DNA of 50,846 nt, taken from positions 1 through 50,846 of IMG/VR virus record IMGVR_UViG_3300049020_000006; one strand, 5' to 3'. This DNA is from a virus. The position numbers and the translations under genes are program-made. A model generated the notes under the pieces. The model was given only the letters and a program-made list of their open reading frames with translations, did no database searches and was not told the DNA's origin. Position 1 is the first letter of the stretch. The number at the start of each line of letters is the position of its first letter. Shown here in pieces: positions 23,394-35,200 of this stretch.

Positions 23394-25379
23394 ATGGCAA
23401 ATACCCCCTTCAATAAAGCAACTTCCGGTGGTTTCAAACACGAGCCACCTGGAACGAGAATGGCAGATGGAAAAATCTATGCCGGAATCGTCAAGAACAA
23501 CAAAGACGTTCAGAACATGGGACGTTTGGAAGTATGGATTCCTGAAATGGGTGGTGACCCATCCGACGCTAGCAAATGGATTATTTGCAGCTACGCTAGT
23601 CCATTCGCCGGTGCCACCAGTGTAAAAAACAACACTGAAGATTCACAGAATATGAACCAATCCCAGACATCTTACGGTATGTGGTTCGTGCCCCCAGATC
23701 TGGAGAATCAGGTATTGGTATTGTTCCTAGGTGGTGAAACCACGAGAGCCTTCTGGTTTGCCTGCGTGTGGCAACAGAATATGAATCATATGGTTCCAGG
23801 TGTGGCGAGTAATCGCTCCTTTGAGCCTGGTGGGAATAAAATCTTACCGCCAGTAGTTGAATACAACAAGAAAACCAGCAATCCGTCATCCTTCAATCCT
23901 GACGATCCAGTTCGCCCACGTTTCGATCCACTTCACAATGGCTTGATTCAAGAAGGCCTTTATACTGATTTGGAACGAGGACCAGCGTCAACATCAGCAA
24001 GACGGGAAGCCCCCAGCATGGTGTTCGGAACGATCACACCTAGGGCAAACACTATTCACTTTGATGATGATCCGTCGAATGAATTCATCAGAATGCGAAC
24101 ACGTGGTGGTACTCAGATTCTTATCCATGAAACCAATGGGTATGTTTATATCAACAGCAAGAAGGGTAATAGCTGGATCGAAGTATCGGACTCAGGCATC
24201 GATATGTATAGTCGAGGTAACATCAGCGCCAGAACTGAACAGGATTTTAACGTTAGAGCTGACAAGGACATCAATCTAGATGCTGGCCGCGATGTGAATA
24301 TCAAAGCCAGAAGATACATGAAGCTGAAAAGCGGCAACGACATGCATCTTAAGACTGATACTAACTATTTCTGTACGGCACAATTCAAGCATCAATCCAG
24401 ATCTGAAACCATGAGAATGGCAGCTCAGACTCATGATACTCGTGCTCGATATATCAATCGAGATGGATTGACGTTCGACAACTACGATAGAAGTAAGACA
24501 GCCGAATTTGCAAAAGCTCCTGATCTGGTAGATCACACTGATGTCAACCATGACATCATTCCATCACCAGTAAGTCGTATGCCAACACATGAACCGTGGC
24601 CCGGCCATCCAAAATCAAGCGTGGTCACTCCACCTAGAGGAGACCTACCAGGTGTTACCAAGGAAATTACAGGTGATGGTACTTTGGCGAATAACAGTGG
24701 TGGACCCGCTGATCCAAACAATCAAACTACTGTGACCCCAACAAGGGATCAAAAGAAGGGAGAAGATGGAGTGGAAAAAATACCAGTTGACAGATCTAAC
24801 ATTCCCGACGTAAAGGTTGGGACTAAGAACGTCCCCAAGGACGTAAATGCCGCGATTGCCAAAGGCGCATCAACCACAGGTGTTGATTATGGCTACATGA
24901 TGGCTATGGCTGAACAGGAAAGTAATTTCAATCCGAATGCAAAAGCCAAGACGTCGAGTGCCAGTGGATTGTATCAGTTCACTGATGGCACCTGGGATGC
25001 GATGGTGAAGAAGCATGGTGCAGCTCACGGTATCACCAAAGATATGAAGAACAACCCAGAAGCTCAGGCGATCATGGCTGGTTACTATGCCAAGGAAAAC
25101 AAGGCGGTGATCGAAAAGAGAACTGGTAGGCCAGCTGATTCCACAGACTTGTATATGGGTCACTTCTTGGGTGGTAACGGTGCTGCCAAATTCCTGTCTT
25201 CGGATAAGAATGCTGATGCTTCCACGGTTGTGGGAAGTAAAGCAGCTAATGCCAACCCCGGAGTGTTCAAGAACAAGGATGGTTCCAATCGAACGGTTCA
25301 AGAAGTTCGAGACTTCTTCGCCAGAAAGATCGAACCCAAGGCAAAAGCATACAACGCCGCGAAACCACCAGCTGGTTAA
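23394..25379 (+). CDS. 5: Tail spike/hub protein with lytic transglycosylase domain, gp5-like
   Basis: This 661-residue protein has an OB-fold-type N-terminus (IYAGIVKNNKDVQNMGRLEV, residues 27-46, through EVWIPEMGG), a middle part with the repeated short beta steps of a needle (about 270-330: ARTEQDFNVRADKDINLDAG, then RDVNIKA and so on), and a C-terminal SLT-type lytic domain from about 490 (MAEQESNFNPNA with likely catalytic E509, then SSASGLYQFTDGTW). In T4 gp5 the lysozyme is a different fold placed between OB domain and needle; here a transglycosylase hangs at the end. It should cut peptidoglycan during tail penetration. It ends before a strong terminator. Confidence 0.88.
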   Translation: MANTPFNKATSGGFKHEPPGTRMADGKIYAGIVKNNKDVQNMGRLEVWIPEMGGDPSDASKWIICSYASPFAGATSVKNNTEDSQNMNQSQTSYGMWFVPPDLENQVLVLFLGGETTRAFWFACVWQQNMNHMVPGVASNRSFEPGGNKILPPVVEYNKKTSNPSSFNPDDPVRPRFDPLHNGLIQEGLYTDLERGPASTSARREAPSMVFGTITPRANTIHFDDDPSNEFIRMRTRGGTQILIHETNGYVYINSKKGNSWIEVSDSGIDMYSRGNISARTEQDFNVRADKDINLDAGRDVNIKARRYMKLKSGNDMHLKTDTNYFCTAQFKHQSRSETMRMAAQTHDTRARYINRDGLTFDNYDRSKTAEFAKAPDLVDHTDVNHDIIPSPVSRMPTHEPWPGHPKSSVVTPPRGDLPGVTKEITGDGTLANNSGGPADPNNQTTVTPTRDQKKGEDGVEKIPVDRSNIPDVKVGTKNVPKDVNAAIAKGASTTGVDYGYMMAMAEQESNFNPNAKAKTSSASGLYQFTDGTWDAMVKKHGAAHGITKDMKNNPEAQAIMAGYYAKENKAVIEKRTGRPADSTDLYMGHFLGGNGAAKFLSSDKNADASTVVGSKAANANPGVFKNKDGSNRTVQEVRDFFARKIEPKAKAYNAAKPPAG

Positions 25380-25395
25380 TCGACTCTAAACAAGA

Positions 25396-25422
25396 AAAAC
25401 CCCGCCAGATGAGTGGGGTTTT
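25396..25422 (+). terminator. Intrinsic terminator after the gp5-like gene
   Basis: AAAACCCC (25396-25403) and GGGGTTTT (25415-25422) form an 8-bp stem with an 11-base loop followed by CTTT. It ends the hub unit; a late promoter for the wedge unit follows directly. Confidence 0.85.
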
Positions 25423-25447
25423 CTTTATCTACGCATTTATCCATGCG

Positions 25448-25455
25448 AATAAATA
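25448..25455 (+). promoter_or_regulatory. Probable late promoter AATAAATA (wedge unit)
   Basis: AATAAATA ends 23 bases before the gp25 ATG at 25479. The predicted leader is about 18 bases and holds GATAGG. It would drive gp25, gp6 and the giant gp7-like gene. Confidence 0.65.
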
Positions 25456-25478
25456 CCTGGTTAATTGATAGGCCCACT

Positions 25479-25859
25479 ATGAAAACCACATTTACCGGTT
25501 TCAGCACCGTAGCAAGTGATAAGAAAAGAGACTACAAACTCTATGATATCAACCTGATTAAGCAGGACTTGTTGAACCACTTCCACACAAGGATTGGCGA
25601 ACGTGTGATGCGTCCGGAATATGGCTGTCGCATTTGGGATTATCTCATGGAGCCCTTTACGGCCGCAATCAGAGATATGACAATCCAGGAAGTAGTCAGG
25701 ATTTGCAACAGTGACTCCAGAGTAAATCTAGTGAACGTGCACGCTACTGGATATGAGCATGGTCTCAGAGTAGAAGCAGTGTTGGATTACATTCCATTCC
25801 AACAGACAGGTACATTTATGGTTGAGTTTGAGAACCGCCAAGGCCAAAAAGGATTTTAA
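25479..25859 (+). CDS. 25: Baseplate wedge protein, gp25-like
   Basis: This 126-residue protein belongs to the GPW/gp25 family that seeds sheath assembly on the baseplate. The family pattern is seen as DLLNHFHTRIGERVMRPEYG followed by CRIWDYLMEPFT and a helix (IRDMTIQEVVRI) leading to the closing beta strands. The length matches T4 gp25 (132). The start at 25479 is the first after the terminator and promoter; the frame is open further back to 25413 but through the terminator. It lies 3 bases before gp6. Confidence 0.9.
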   Translation: MKTTFTGFSTVASDKKRDYKLYDINLIKQDLLNHFHTRIGERVMRPEYGCRIWDYLMEPFTAAIRDMTIQEVVRICNSDSRVNLVNVHATGYEHGLRVEAVLDYIPFQQTGTFMVEFENRQGQKGF

Positions 25860-25862
25860 GAA

Positions 25863-28800
25863 ATGAGTAGTAATCAAGCACTAAGACAAAGCGAATTGTT
25901 CTCTGGTGAGGACTGGACGGTCCTTTATCGAGCTTTCAATCAAATCAACTTCAACAGTTACGATCCACCATCGATCAATGCAGCTTTGCGCTCCTACATT
26001 CAGACAAACTACCCAGAAGAGTTCAATGACTGGACGGAAAACTCCGAATTCGTTGCAATCATCGATCTCTTGAGTTGGCTTGCTGGTTCTCTGGCTTTTC
26101 GTACTGACGTCAACGCCAGGGAGAACTTTCTTGAGACTGCACAAAGTCGCGAAAGCATTCTGCGATTGGCTCGATTCCTTTCCTACAATCCCCGTAGAGC
26201 CCAAGCAGCTAGGGGTTTGTTGAAGATCGAGAGCGTATCAACTACCCAGAGCGTCGTGGATAGTTTTGGTGTGAACCTAAACAATCAAACGGTGACCTGG
26301 AACGATCCTGATAATCCAGATTGGCAAGAGCAGTTCACTCTGGTTCTCAACAGCGCCTTTGTGACTACTAACCAGTTCGGGGTGCCGTTCAAGACTGCCA
26401 CCATCGGTGGGGCTATCACTCAATTGTATCGCTTGAGTTCTACCAAGAACCCCATGAGTGTTTATTCCTTCGATTCAATCATTGACGGCAGTCGTCAACC
26501 ATTCGAAGTGGTGAACATGGATATCGGGCAAGACAATGGATTTACGGAACGTCCACCACAAGCTGGTGCTGGTTTCCACATGTTGTATCGAAATGACGGA
26601 AGGGGTAACGCGAGTTCAAGAACTGGCTTCTTTGTTATGTTCAAGCAAGGCGTGCTTCGCAACAGCGATTTCTATATTCAGAACCCAGTAGAGAACCGCG
26701 TACTGGACATCGACACTGCGAATATCAGTGAAACCGATGTTTGGCTACAGACATTGACTGACAAGGCAGAATTGATCAGCCAATGGGAAAAGGTTCCAGG
26801 ACTCTATGGTGACAACATCACCTTCAACAACATTGCTCCTGAAATCCGTGATATTTTCAGCGTCATCACTCGACCCAACGATCAGATTTCATTGCGCTTT
26901 GGTGATGGTCGTTTCGGTAATGCCCCTGTGGGAAATATCAGGGTATGGTTCAGAACGGTAAACGGCGATCAATATACGATACGCCCAGCAGATATGTCTG
27001 ACGTCAATATCTCTATTCCGTACATTGATATTGCTGGTAAACCACAGACTTTGACTTTGTCATTGAGTCTTCAGGAAAGTGTCAGTAATGCTCTGGGTGC
27101 TGAGGATCCAGACCAAATCCGTAGAAGGGCACCACAAGTCTATGGAGCTCAGAATCGAATGGTGTCTGGCGAGGACTACAATGTCTTCCCTCTTGCTACC
27201 AATCAAGCTGTAAAAATTAGAGCAGTCAACCGCGTATATTCTGGTCACAGTCGTTTTGTTGACATCAATGATCCGACATCAACATTCCAAGATACTGTGG
27301 TGTTCGCAGACGATGGCATCGTTTATCAGGAAAGATTGAACCAATACACTCAAGTTCCCCTGAGTGCTAATTTGACTCCTGAACAGTTGGTAAACAACAA
27401 GATTCAACCAATGTTGGATCAAATCAGTCTTAGGGATTGGATGTTTGATTACTTCCTCAATGATACCAGAGTCAAGGAAGAAACCACTTTGGCTCCTGGA
27501 AAACTTGTTTGGCAGTTGGCAAATGGAACTGGTTTCAGCTCTATTGGACATTTGGTAGCAACTGATGGTGATACATCAGCGGATGCCATTATGGCGAAGA
27601 AATACCTAGCCACCGGTTGCAAGTTGTATTTCCGTTGGGTTGATCCAGTCACCCAGCAGGTGAAGTATCGTTGGACTGATGTGAACAAGATCAGCTCAAG
27701 TATCAAACTCTCGGAACGTATTTTCTCAGTTGATGACGCCATTCTTGGTGGTGGTCAAGCAAGTGTGATTCGTATCCTCCCAGCGTTTAGAGAGAACTTG
27801 GATGATCGCCCAATGACTCACCTAATTCCCAGTGGAGTAAGTGAATCAAGTATCTTGCAAGACTTCATCAATAAGAATATTCCATTCAAGGTCTATTACG
27901 TGTTCTCCAAGAACTCCACGTTGACCTTTGGTGGTAACACGTTGTCAGGCCAATGGATCTCACAACCGTTTAGTGAACCAGCTCCCGCGGACAGCGTTGC
28001 TATTGTCCATGGATCATACTTGGGCGGCTTGTTCTGGAGCTTTGAGGTTACGAAGGGATTACGCTACGTCTTTGAAAGTGTCAAGGACGTGAGATGGCAT
28101 AATCTAAATGAGCACAAAGTTCTAGATGGAGTTCAGGGCATTGATCGACGTGACACTATCACAGTTCTGTGGAGTGACAACTGGACTGGTGCAACCAAGC
28201 CCGTGGTATTCGATGTGGTTGATAACGTCTATGATCCGGATGGTTTTCCTGATTATCGTCGAGTGGTCATCACACCAACTGATCAGGATGATGACGGTGC
28301 TATGGATGATCCAATGAGCATTCAAGATCTAGTTCAGGCTGATGATATCACAATCTACAAGAAAGATTACACGACGACTTACAAGAGCTGGTTCCCCGTA
28401 AAGATGAAGATTGGTACTCGTGTTTCATCCAGTCAATACCAGGGTATTGACGGCCAGTTGAATGCGGGCGATGTGTTCTACGTCAAGCCTTTGACCGGGC
28501 CAGTAACCAACGGCGAGTTCTTCATCTACAGTGAAACGGGCGTTCAACCACACATCCCCCTTGATGTATCAGAAGTTGAAAAATACATCGTGATCAATGG
28601 CCGAAACAGGTTGAAATTCCAATGGAAGCACTACAGCGGACTTGACATCAGAATCGATCCAGCTCCAACGAACATCATTGACTTGTTTGTTCTCACCAGT
28701 GAATACAATTTCTTAGTTCGTCAATGGGTCAAGGAAGGAGCAATCCTTGCTGAACTCCCAGAACCACCAACCGACCTGGCTTTGAAGGAAGCATTCGGTG

Positions 28801-29225
28801 AGTTCGAGCAATACAAGATGTTCAGTGACGAATTGGTGTGGCGACCCGTGAAATACAAGTTCTTGTTTGGTGAAGGGGCGACTCCAGAGTTGAAAGCTCA
28901 ATTCAAGATCGTTAGGTTGCCGAATCCAACACTAAGTGACGGTGAAATTCGCTCCAAGGTCATCGCAGCCATCAACAATTATTTCGATGTAAATAAGTGG
29001 GAGTTTGGAGAAACCTTCTACTTTACTGAATTGGCCGCATATATCCACATTCAGTTGTCATCAAGTATCAGCAGTGTGGCGATTGTACCAAGCGCAAACG
29101 CTGGTAAGTTCGGTGAACTGTTTGAAGTAAGAAGTGAAACCAATGAAGTTTTCATCAGCACGGCGCAAATTGACGACGTGGTGATAATTGACAGCAACAC
29201 AGCAGCAAATCTCAGGATCTCATAA
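25863..29225 (+). CDS. 6: Baseplate wedge protein, gp6-like
   Basis: This 1120-residue protein has the conserved gp6/Baseplate_J start: FNSYDPPSINAALRSYIQTN (37-56), then EFVAIIDLLSWLAGSLAFRTD and REIL-like RESILRLARFLSYNPRRAQAA. A GQDNGF and RFGDGRFGNAP step (about 345) and the pattern RRAPQVYGAQNRMVSGEDYN (about 417) are also typical. gp6 dimers build the inner baseplate ring that drives sheath contraction. It is nearly twice the length of T4 gp6 (660); the added part lies in the C-terminal 500 residues. It overlaps the next gene by TAATG. Confidence 0.9.
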   Translation: MSSNQALRQSELFSGEDWTVLYRAFNQINFNSYDPPSINAALRSYIQTNYPEEFNDWTENSEFVAIIDLLSWLAGSLAFRTDVNARENFLETAQSRESILRLARFLSYNPRRAQAARGLLKIESVSTTQSVVDSFGVNLNNQTVTWNDPDNPDWQEQFTLVLNSAFVTTNQFGVPFKTATIGGAITQLYRLSSTKNPMSVYSFDSIIDGSRQPFEVVNMDIGQDNGFTERPPQAGAGFHMLYRNDGRGNASSRTGFFVMFKQGVLRNSDFYIQNPVENRVLDIDTANISETDVWLQTLTDKAELISQWEKVPGLYGDNITFNNIAPEIRDIFSVITRPNDQISLRFGDGRFGNAPVGNIRVWFRTVNGDQYTIRPADMSDVNISIPYIDIAGKPQTLTLSLSLQESVSNALGAEDPDQIRRRAPQVYGAQNRMVSGEDYNVFPLATNQAVKIRAVNRVYSGHSRFVDINDPTSTFQDTVVFADDGIVYQERLNQYTQVPLSANLTPEQLVNNKIQPMLDQISLRDWMFDYFLNDTRVKEETTLAPGKLVWQLANGTGFSSIGHLVATDGDTSADAIMAKKYLATGCKLYFRWVDPVTQQVKYRWTDVNKISSSIKLSERIFSVDDAILGGGQASVIRILPAFRENLDDRPMTHLIPSGVSESSILQDFINKNIPFKVYYVFSKNSTLTFGGNTLSGQWISQPFSEPAPADSVAIVHGSYLGGLFWSFEVTKGLRYVFESVKDVRWHNLNEHKVLDGVQGIDRRDTITVLWSDNWTGATKPVVFDVVDNVYDPDGFPDYRRVVITPTDQDDDGAMDDPMSIQDLVQADDITIYKKDYTTTYKSWFPVKMKIGTRVSSSQYQGIDGQLNAGDVFYVKPLTGPVTNGEFFIYSETGVQPHIPLDVSEVEKYIVINGRNRLKFQWKHYSGLDIRIDPAPTNIIDLFVLTSEYNFLVRQWVKEGAILAELPEPPTDLALKEAFGEFEQYKMFSDELVWRPVKYKFLFGEGATPELKAQFKIVRLPNPTLSDGEIRSKVIAAINNYFDVNKWEFGETFYFTELAAYIHIQLSSSISSVAIVPSANAGKFGELFEVRSETNEVFISTAQIDDVVIIDSNTAANLRIS

Positions 29226-32200
29226 TGGCAAAAAGGCGCTACATTTCCCAGCTACCAGCAGTTCTTCAAACGCAGACGCTACAACAATTCTTTAGCTCTA
29301 CGGTTGATCAACTGTTCCAGCCGGGGGTAACGGAAAGCATGAACGCATTGATTGGCAAGAAGCCATCATATTTCAATGTGTTGCGTGACTTCTACAAAGC
29401 CGAAAGCTCAAAGGAACGTCAGTTTTATCAACTGGAACCAGCCATGACTGCAAAAGCAGACTCGGTAACGGAATACAGTGATCTTTTGTTCTATCAGGAC
29501 TTGGTAAACAGTCTGCGCTTTCAAGGCGCGGATGTTTCCAACCACTCAAGATTGTTTGAATCTGAGATGTACAGCTGGTGTCCTCCTATCGACGTCAACA
29601 AGCTGGTAAACTACCGTGACTATTACTGGATGCCTGATGGTCCTCCGGTGCTAGTGTTGGAAGTTCCGTCTGTTGGTGGTGTGGTTAGCTACGTTGGTGA
29701 CGGTGTTAAAAGCCGCTTCACAATCCCAAGAGAAGTTATTGAACAACGTGAAAACGTCGTAGTGCGTATCAACGGACAGAGACTTTCCAACGAACAGTTC
29801 AACAAGGTAGGAGATGAAGTCATATTGGTTCAGTATGATAATCAATCCGGACAAGACGTCGAAGTTCCACTCCCAGAGGGTGATGTGATTCGAATCTGGA
29901 GGAACGGCGATTATCTGGGTAATGGCACCAAGACTGCATTCAAGTTGCCAGCTCTGATTCCTGATGCGGCAGTCGATGTGACAGCCACTATCAATGGTAT
30001 CCAAGCCCTGACATCAACCTACAATGTGGTGGGTGACAAGCTGGTGTTCAATACACCACCAACAGCCGGTGCGACTATTCAGATCTGGGGTAATTCTTAC
30101 TTCAAGCAGAATATTGTTGGTAAGAATTCATACACTCATACCATCCCGGGTAAGGGTTACGCCAAACAATCTCAGCAGAACGAATTTACTGGTCGTTATG
30201 AAGTAATCAAGTTCCCTGAAATTATCATTGATACTCCACCGCCACTGGAAAGATTCTTCAGAATCGAAATCCGTGATAATACCGGTGCCACTCTGTATCA
30301 AGTGAACAGAACGGAAGATGAAAAGCTGACGTTGGGTAAGGTCGACAAGCTGATAAAGCGAATCGAACCTCTCCACACCGTAATCGAGAAGCAATCTCCA
30401 GTAAACAGCCCTTGGAGTAGATCCAACCACTGGTATCACACTGATTCAGTGTTCTACTTCTACGACAATTACAAGCCCCAGAGAGCTACTCGTCCCATTA
30501 TTGAATTCATGGGTGATGTTCGCTTGTGGAAATATGGTTTGAATCGTCTGGATGATGTGAATGACATCGTGGCTACTATCAAGGAAGATCCATGGCTTTA
30601 CGATCGTTGGACTTCGTTCGCACCTGGTGCGATCTATAATTCACCAGCAGTTCATATTGATGGTGTGATGCAACCTTTGCCAACCGGTAGAGTGATGTTT
30701 CGTTCCAATTCCACTGATGGAAACAGAACGGCGATCGAGGATCAAATTCTCAACTTGGTGTTGAGAAGCACGGTTACAAATCTACCTGAAGAAGTATTGG
30801 CATACGACAGTGAACTTATTACCTTTGCTGAAGTTTCGTCTACTTCACTGGGAAAATATGTTGGTGAAGAAAGCACCGAAGCGGTGTGGTCCAACTACGA
30901 CAATGATGGATGGGACGGTGAGTTCACTCTCCGCGTCAGCCAACCAGATATTACTCGTAAATGGGACATCTTCAAGATGGTGGATTCATTCGCTGAATAC
31001 TACTATGAAGGTCAGGAATGGGTTAGCGCTCAGGAGTTCAAATTCCCATACGAACCATTGTTTGAATTGTACGATGACAACAGTATCAAGCGTTCAGATA
31101 TTGAGACAAAGGCATTCAGTGATCTGACTGCATATCCGGGTTCTGACTTCCAAGGCAACAAGATCTTCGCATTCAAGCGTGGGACTGGCAAGAACGATGC
31201 AGTTTTGGGATTCCCATTGAGCAGAAACAAGTTCGGAAACCTGGACTTTGAGGATAGAACCAATGACAAGATCACCCACGATGGTGGTGAAGTCAAGGGA
31301 TTCAAATACTTCGCTCACATGACGCTCGACTACGATGTAGTTGATATCGATCTGGAAAATACTGATATCGACTTGTGGCAAGCCACGTTCGACGCACAGA
31401 GAAACTTTACCAATCGCTATGCCAACAACTGGTTATATGCTGGAAACAGTAATCAAACCATCGCAGAAGAAGGGTTCTACAACATTCCTCTGAGTTTGCA
31501 AGCCAACCCCAGAAATGAACAGATCTCCACCATCTCACTGAATGACTGGAATCAACACTTCAAACCAGTAGTTTCAAGCAACAACTGGAAGAGCGTATCA
31601 GTTAATCGCGACTTGAGTTTGGGTAGGTCAATTCTGCAACACAGAAGTCCTCTCTTGAGAACCATGTTTGTGAATAGCAATTCCAACGTGGACTTCATGA
31701 AAGCGGTCATCTATAACGAACGTGAATATGTTCGTTATATGAACAAGTTCGTTCAGTCTCTGAAGAGAACTGCTACCAACATGAATGTTGATGACACGGC
31801 TGAAATCCTGGATCGCTTGCTTCACGTTATTCGAGTATCCAAGACTTCTGACTTCCCGTTCACGAACAGTGGGATGGCTGGTGGTGACTGGTACATTCCA
31901 GTCAGTGGTGCCGCAATCGGTGCAGTTCCTGCGTGGAAGCCTGAAATCATTATCGAAACCAGTAAAGTTGCTGACCTTCAGACCACTATGATCAGAGGTC
32001 ATGATGGCAGTCTTACTGCTGGTTTCACGAAGGGAACCAGCGCAGAGCCCATTGAAGTTGGTGAATATGACTCCAGGGATCTGGTGTTGTTGGCTCTTGA
32101 AACCAAGATCTATGATAATCTGGAGTCTGAGTTCCGAGCTAGACGTCGTCCATCTCACGATGTTATGTCACAGATTCCTGGAAAGTTCCGTCAAGGCGAC

Positions 32201-35200
32201 TATTCCAGAGACGAATACATCAAGATCTGCCGACCTTTGTTTGAACGTTGGTGCGCACAGAACCAACTCAACTATAGGGAAAACAAGTTCCGCAATGACA
32301 ATGCGTGGACTTACAACTACAGTAAGGTTGGTGCAGCGGATGGTTCAGTGATTCCAGGAAACTGGAGAGGTATCTACAGATACTATTTTGATACTGATCG
32401 TCCGGATACACATCCATGGGAAATGCTTGGTTTCACAACTAAGCCATCGAATTGGGATGCCATGTATTCATGGACAGATGCAACCAAGCGCGAGGCGTTA
32501 ATTCAAGCAATTGAAGTTGGTTTGGTCGACACCGTGAAGGATGTTCGTGATCCGATCTTTGCTCGAGCAGGCTTCCGTGATGTTTGCCCAGTAGATGAGT
32601 CTGGCGGACTGCTCGATCCTATTCAGGCCAAGATCGTTGGTACTTTTGGTATCCATCGCTTCGAATCTCCATGGGAATTTGGTGACGGTTCACCTATCGA
32701 AATCCAATGGTGGAACAGTTACTACGGTAGCTTCACATTGTCACAATTGGGATATTTGATGAAGCCTGTTCGCTTCATTGAAAGCAATTGGTTGGCTAAT
32801 GATGAAATGTTGGTGCACGATCACCAATGGGTCAGTCCGCGCACTGGTTGGAGAGAACAAACCAACACCGAAATCGTTCACAATGAACTGGTCAACGGTG
32901 TGCTGGTTAAGAAGATGGGCGTCCAAACCTGGATCAGTGACTACTTGCGTTCACAAGGTAAGGCTGTGACTGGACTGTTGGGTGACCACATCAGAACCCT
33001 TCATGTAAATCTTGCCCACAAATTGGGTGGGTTTATCGAACCGCGCTCCTTGAAAGCATTCACGGAAACAACAGGTTTGATCCCACAAGAAGACGTCTTG
33101 CTGGCCCTATATCGCTCACCAAGCGTCAGAGAAGAATTCTACGGCGGAGTTATCACGGAATGGACTGGGCGTGGCTGGCGTCTTCTGGGTTACGATATCG
33201 TGGATCCAGTATTCAAGATCAAGCCCGTCGTTCCAACTGGTAGAAGAGCCAGAGTTGCACTCAGTGAAGACCTGAACACTACTCTGGACTGGAGAGCCGA
33301 TACCTATTACACCGTGAATGTGCGAGTTCACCACGAAGGTACAAATTACGTTTGCGCCAAGACTCATACCAGCGGTAAGGAATTTGAACCAGAGTTCTGG
33401 ACTGCTGAAAGCGTGGGTCGTATCGACAACGCTTTGGCTTTGACCTGGTATTCAGAACACGAAGAAGAAATCGTGAGAATTCCTTACGGTACCGTTCTTC
33501 AGACTCGTCAAGAAGTGGCGGACTTCCTCAGTGGTTACCAGGCATACTTGGAAACAAGAGGATGGAGCTTTGAGAACTATGATTACGAAATCAATGAAAC
33601 ACTCGACTTCAAATACTCATTGCGTGAGTTCATGTACTGGACTGAAACTCGTTGGGTTGAAGGTTCATTCATATCTCTGAGTCCATCATCCGAGATGGTG
33701 AAGTTTGTCACCAAACATGGTACGGTTCAGAATGTGGATCAATTGGTGAATGGAGCCTATAGCTTGGTTGACCGAGCTGGGTTGTCCATTCCCCCAAACA
33801 AGATCACAACCAACCGTTTGGATGATGTCATTACGGTCAAGCCATATGGTGGTAACGGTATCTTTGGTCTTCGTGTTTACATCAGTGAAGTTGAACATGC
33901 TCTGGTTTTCAACAATCAGACCATCTTCGATGACGTGATCTACGATCCGTTGTTTAATCTTCGTCAAAGCCGTCTAAGAGTTCTTGCTAGTATCAGCCAG
34001 GATTGGGTTGGTCGTTTGGACGCTCCAGGCTTCGTTATCACAGATAACGCCTTGATGCCATCTTTCGAACAACAGGTTCAAGATATTCGCTACATGTATG
34101 ACGTTGAGAAGGCAATTAACTTGCCTTTGAGAACCAATGCACGTCACCAAATTGGCTACCAGAGTCGTGATTATTTGGAAGGGTTGATGTTTAACGACAC
34201 CAACCAGTTCGAATTCTATCAGGGTATGATTCAACAGAAGGGTGCTCCAGGTGTTTTCAACAAACTGTTGCGTAATGACGGTCTGACCGCCAGCAAGCAA
34301 CTGAGTTTCTTGGAAGAGTGGGCTTTCCGCAAGGGTGAATATGGCGGAACTGAGAAGTTTGAAAAGTTTGAATTCATTCTGAACAAGTATCAGATTAAGG
34401 CTGAACCACAACAGATTGAATTCATCAGCAACAACAGCGGTTACGATATTCTCACCTATGAGAATACTGGTGCTCCTATAGAATTGCATTGGGACTCGAT
34501 GACCCAAGAAGGTTTGGAATCCCTCGATACCGAAGAAGATACGGTCATTCAGATCTATGATTACATGGGGTTGTATGATCGTCGCTGGATTGCACCAAAG
34601 AAGGCGGCAGCTTTCGATCAAATTGATGACTTCATGAGAAGCAAGCAAGCCTTGCCATCAGCTGGTTACGCCAGATTGAAGGAAACAAAATTCCAAGATC
34701 TTTCCATTCCAGCATTCAACAAACAGATTGTCACCGCAAGTGAAGATTTGGAATTGACTGATCGTGTTTGGATTTACAAGGACGAAAACAACAACTGGGA
34801 CGTATATCGAGCCAGTCTGCCACACAAGAGCATCGATATTGTTATCAATGGATCGGATGTAACAAGTTTTGACGAATTGGATTCAGCCCTCAACGTTATC
34901 CCATTCGGCACAGTTTCTGATGGTATCGTCTATTACAAGATCAACATGGCTGCGTTGCCAACTGGTTTGGTAGTTGGTAAGATCGTTGAAATCCTCAACA
35001 ACAAATCTCCCGCGCTGGGATTGAGTGGCATGTACGAAGTCAAGGCTATTGACGGTAATGCATTCCTGGTAACTCACAAGTCCGTGGAAGTTGTGGGATA
35101 CGAGCCAACCCTAGAGGGAACTCTGGTGAGTATGGACGTTCCAGTCAAGTTGATTGTTGGTGACAAAGTTTATTTGTCTCGTGAAATCAATAAGAATGAA

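Noticed and set aside
33974-34648. A 224-residue minus-strand open frame inside the giant gp7-like gene
   Set aside because: The giant + strand frame is continuous and protein-like here; the reverse frame has no start signal or known motif.
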